Assembly: GCA_947462335.1 (NCBI GenBank)
Contig: OX381717.1
Span: 19,459,166-19,523,165, forward strand
Direction: 5' to 3'
DNA from: Harmothoe impar
Lineage: Eukaryota > Annelida > Polychaeta > Phyllodocida > Polynoidae
Length of the DNA stretch: 64,000 nt
Part shown: in pieces, positions 52,601-55,600 of the stretch
Layout of the letters: each line of letters opens with the position of its first letter
Position numbering within the stretch: the stretch's first letter is position 1
Position numbers and translations under genes: made by a program
The notes under the pieces: model-generated
Seen by the model: only the letters and a program-made list of their open reading frames with translations
Told to the model about the DNA's origin: nothing
Databases searched by the model: none

Positions 52601-55600
52601 GAGTGATGACGAGGATTGGCTGCGGGAAACCGAGGAGGATCCCTTGCCATCCGAGTTCTATGACGAATGGTTTCAACAGATATTGAAGTATCCCGAAAGT
52701 TATTACATAAGAGACCAGAAGTCAAAGTTGCGCTGGGCCTATTTATGTTGGTATCTGAAAAACGGTGAACGGTATTGCCCGTTCACCATTTGCAAAGAAG
52801 AGAAGGGAAGGGGCAGGACATACCCGACAGCAATGCGGTTCCTGCGGCATCTCTGCGAACGGCACTTCCACCACACCGTGGTCTACGAATGTGCCAATTG
52901 CAAAGGACAGAGGGATAGCGCAACCTGTGACGGTTGCGTTACTCCGAGAAGGGGTGTGATGGTTCGCCATCTGAAATACTGTCACAGCCCCGGACTGAGT
53001 GCAGCACGTGAGAAAGTTATGACTCTGCACGATAAGGTTATGCTGGAATATAACAGAATGATCCCTTCGGACTTCAAACACATCACAGTGAAGACCGAAT
53101 CATTTTGTAATGTGCATGAATCCACGAAAGGCAAACTATGTGCGAGGATTGCACTAGTAAGAGCTTGAGGAAAATTCCAAATGACGAACGAACTATTCTC
53201 GAGAGTATGTGAATGGAAGGGTGATCCACCCAAGTCAAAGATAAATGAGAAGAGGCGGGCTAGCCGTAGCCCGGCGAGTGGTAGGGGAAAGAAACATCGA
53301 TCCGATTCGCCTGAGACCTCGGAGTTCAAGAAGCCACTGGCCGTGGCTCGGGACTCCAGGTCGACTCAGCAGGAAAGATTCGACTGAGTATCAGTCACCC
53401 ATGAGTGGGGGGTCGGGCTCACGTCCTTCCTCGGCAGCATCATCGGCAGCATCGTCAGCTTCGCAGAGTGATAAGCCACCTGCTTGGTTCGACCGGAAAG
53501 ATCCGGCCCCTACGCCGGAATCGGGTGAGTTCCCGGAATTGGGCGGACAGAAGGTGCCTCAACGTGTCGAACCTGAAATGACTCAGATTCCGGACAATAG
53601 GCCCCGACTGAGCACACGACCGGTGGATCTTTACTTCGATCCGAGTGACAAAGTGGTTTGTGCACAAGCCCAGGAGGCGGTGGACAATTTCCAGGAGTCT
53701 CAGAGGGAATTGGCTGTCCGATATAATCAGGGGGTGGCGAATCTATTCGCCCGCTCTCTGGTTGAACAGGAAGCCAATACCATAATGACTCTGGAGAAAG
53801 AGAACGAGGCGCTATTGGCCGCCGAAACTACTAAAATCCGGAACGAAGCCAAGCTAGCCGCATCAAAGACTGCTTTGGCTCAGAAACGACTGCAGGAGTC
53901 CAATGACTGGAACGAGGCTATGAACGTCAAGTTCCAGCAGGTGTTTGGTGTATTCCTGGACGAGTGGGACGGCACCCGCGAATCTGCTCTGGAACTACTA
54001 AAGAACCAGAGTGAGGAAGGGTGAGCCCACGATTCGAGAGTGATAGTATATGAGTGAACTGATATTCGAAAGAGAATGAGTTAGTGTGGTATGAATGTCT
54101 ACTGAACAATCGAACAGCAGTAACAGGAGTACGCAGGATGAATTCGGTGACCAGACATCTGAAGAGGAGAGCACCAATCACCCGTTCGGAAGAACGTGTC
54201 TGTTCAGTCAGAACAGAGGCAGCAGTACGAAAAATGAAGAGGAGAGCACCACTAACCCGTTCGAATGAACGTGCCTGTCCAGTTTGGGACAGGACGGCTG
54301 TTGAAGAGGAGAGCACCACACACCCGAGTTCCTCCGAAAGGATGGTACTTCGTGCCTAACCAATGTTCAAAAAGGTTAGGATGGCTGCCCGGATCTTCAA
54401 TTTTTTTGTACCTGTTTTTTTTAATCATGAGAGATGTCAAGTTGTTCTGGTCGCTAATCTGTATATATTTGTATGTATGCTATACATGTGTCCCTATTAA
54501 TTCGAAATGTGTCTAGCCGTTCGGATGTATTACCACCTGTGTACATAATATTAGTTTTGTATATTTTTATAGACCCTACTGTGTTCACGACGTAACATAA
54601 CGCTTTTCTAAAATAAACTCAGTTGTATGAGTTTATATTAAATTGTATATATATTTAAAAGAATAAGCGTATGTATTGTCTGGGGGGGGGTGGTGTAGGG
54701 ACACTAATATTATTATGTTAGTCGAACGCCTACAAGGTAGTTCGGGCGGCCAGAGCCAGGGGGCACCCCTATCGGAGGCGGACAGTATATAAGCTGTCCT
54801 CACCCCCTTGCTCTGGCAGACCTTCTCAGGTCTCTGACTGTGTCATATATTGAAAGTTATTGAAAGCTGAATATACATTGATCGAACCTCATATACTTCA
54901 AGGATTAGCATTGTTGTACAGGAGAACGAAATAAACCCTGTTTTCTTGCATCTCTACATGAAAACTGCAGTTCGAGTCCTTATTTAATCGAATTACATAT
55001 AGACGAACTCTACAATTGTTTAATTAGGCATATGTTATTATGGTATCATAATCATTGATGATGTTAACCTTTGGTTTCAATATTCCATTTTACAGTAAAT
55101 TACGATATAACAAGGTAAAAAGGATAGTTATAAGCGAATTTTGTAGTATCCAAATACAGCATTTTATACATTATACTGTCCATACCCCCCCCCTTCCCTC
55201 CCAGGTCAAGGTCACTCTTGCACACCTTTGCCTGTCTAAACCCTTGAAGTTTGGACACCATGTAGGGGTGGGCTGTGGGAGGGGGTATCCATAGCGGTGG
55301 GGGATGGTACCTGGGCGAGTTATAGGTGTCATACCCGACCACTCACACCTACAGAGGTGTGTGCAGCCTGAGAGGTACCTGGGGCTGCAGGTGGTGAGCT
55401 ATTGACGTCATACAGCGACCACTCACACCTACAGAGGTGTGGACGGCTTGAGAGGTACCTAGGGGTGCATGGGGTGAGTTATAGGTGGCATACACCGAGC
55501 ACTCACACCTACAGAGGTGTGTGCTGCCTGAGAGGTGCCTAGGTATGCATCTGGTGAGCTATAGGTGCCATACACCGAGCACTCGCACCTACAGAGGTGT

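Larger units (their letters stand above)
42635..55014 (+). mobile_element. Ty3/gypsy LTR retrotransposon C (with ORF3)
   Basis: A 12.4-kb element flanked by ATTG (42631-42634 and 55015-55018). The 321-bp LTRs differ at two adjacent positions, the youngest insertion here. Same layout as B: tRNA-His-type PBS, gag, -1 frameshift signal, PR-RT-RNase H-INT, promoter-like block, ORF3, PPT. Its ORF3 carries a nested 788-bp insertion. Several nonsense and frame lesions are present. Confidence 0.95.

Noticed and set aside
14812..54024. ORF3 as a retroviral-type envelope gene
   Set aside because: The position fits, but there is no signal peptide, TM segment or fusion motif. The proteins are charged and carry Cys/His modules.
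42635..55014. Host gene in SLC6 intron 13
   Set aside because: All long frames there belong to gag, pol or ORF3 of an LTR element with TSD and near-identical LTRs.
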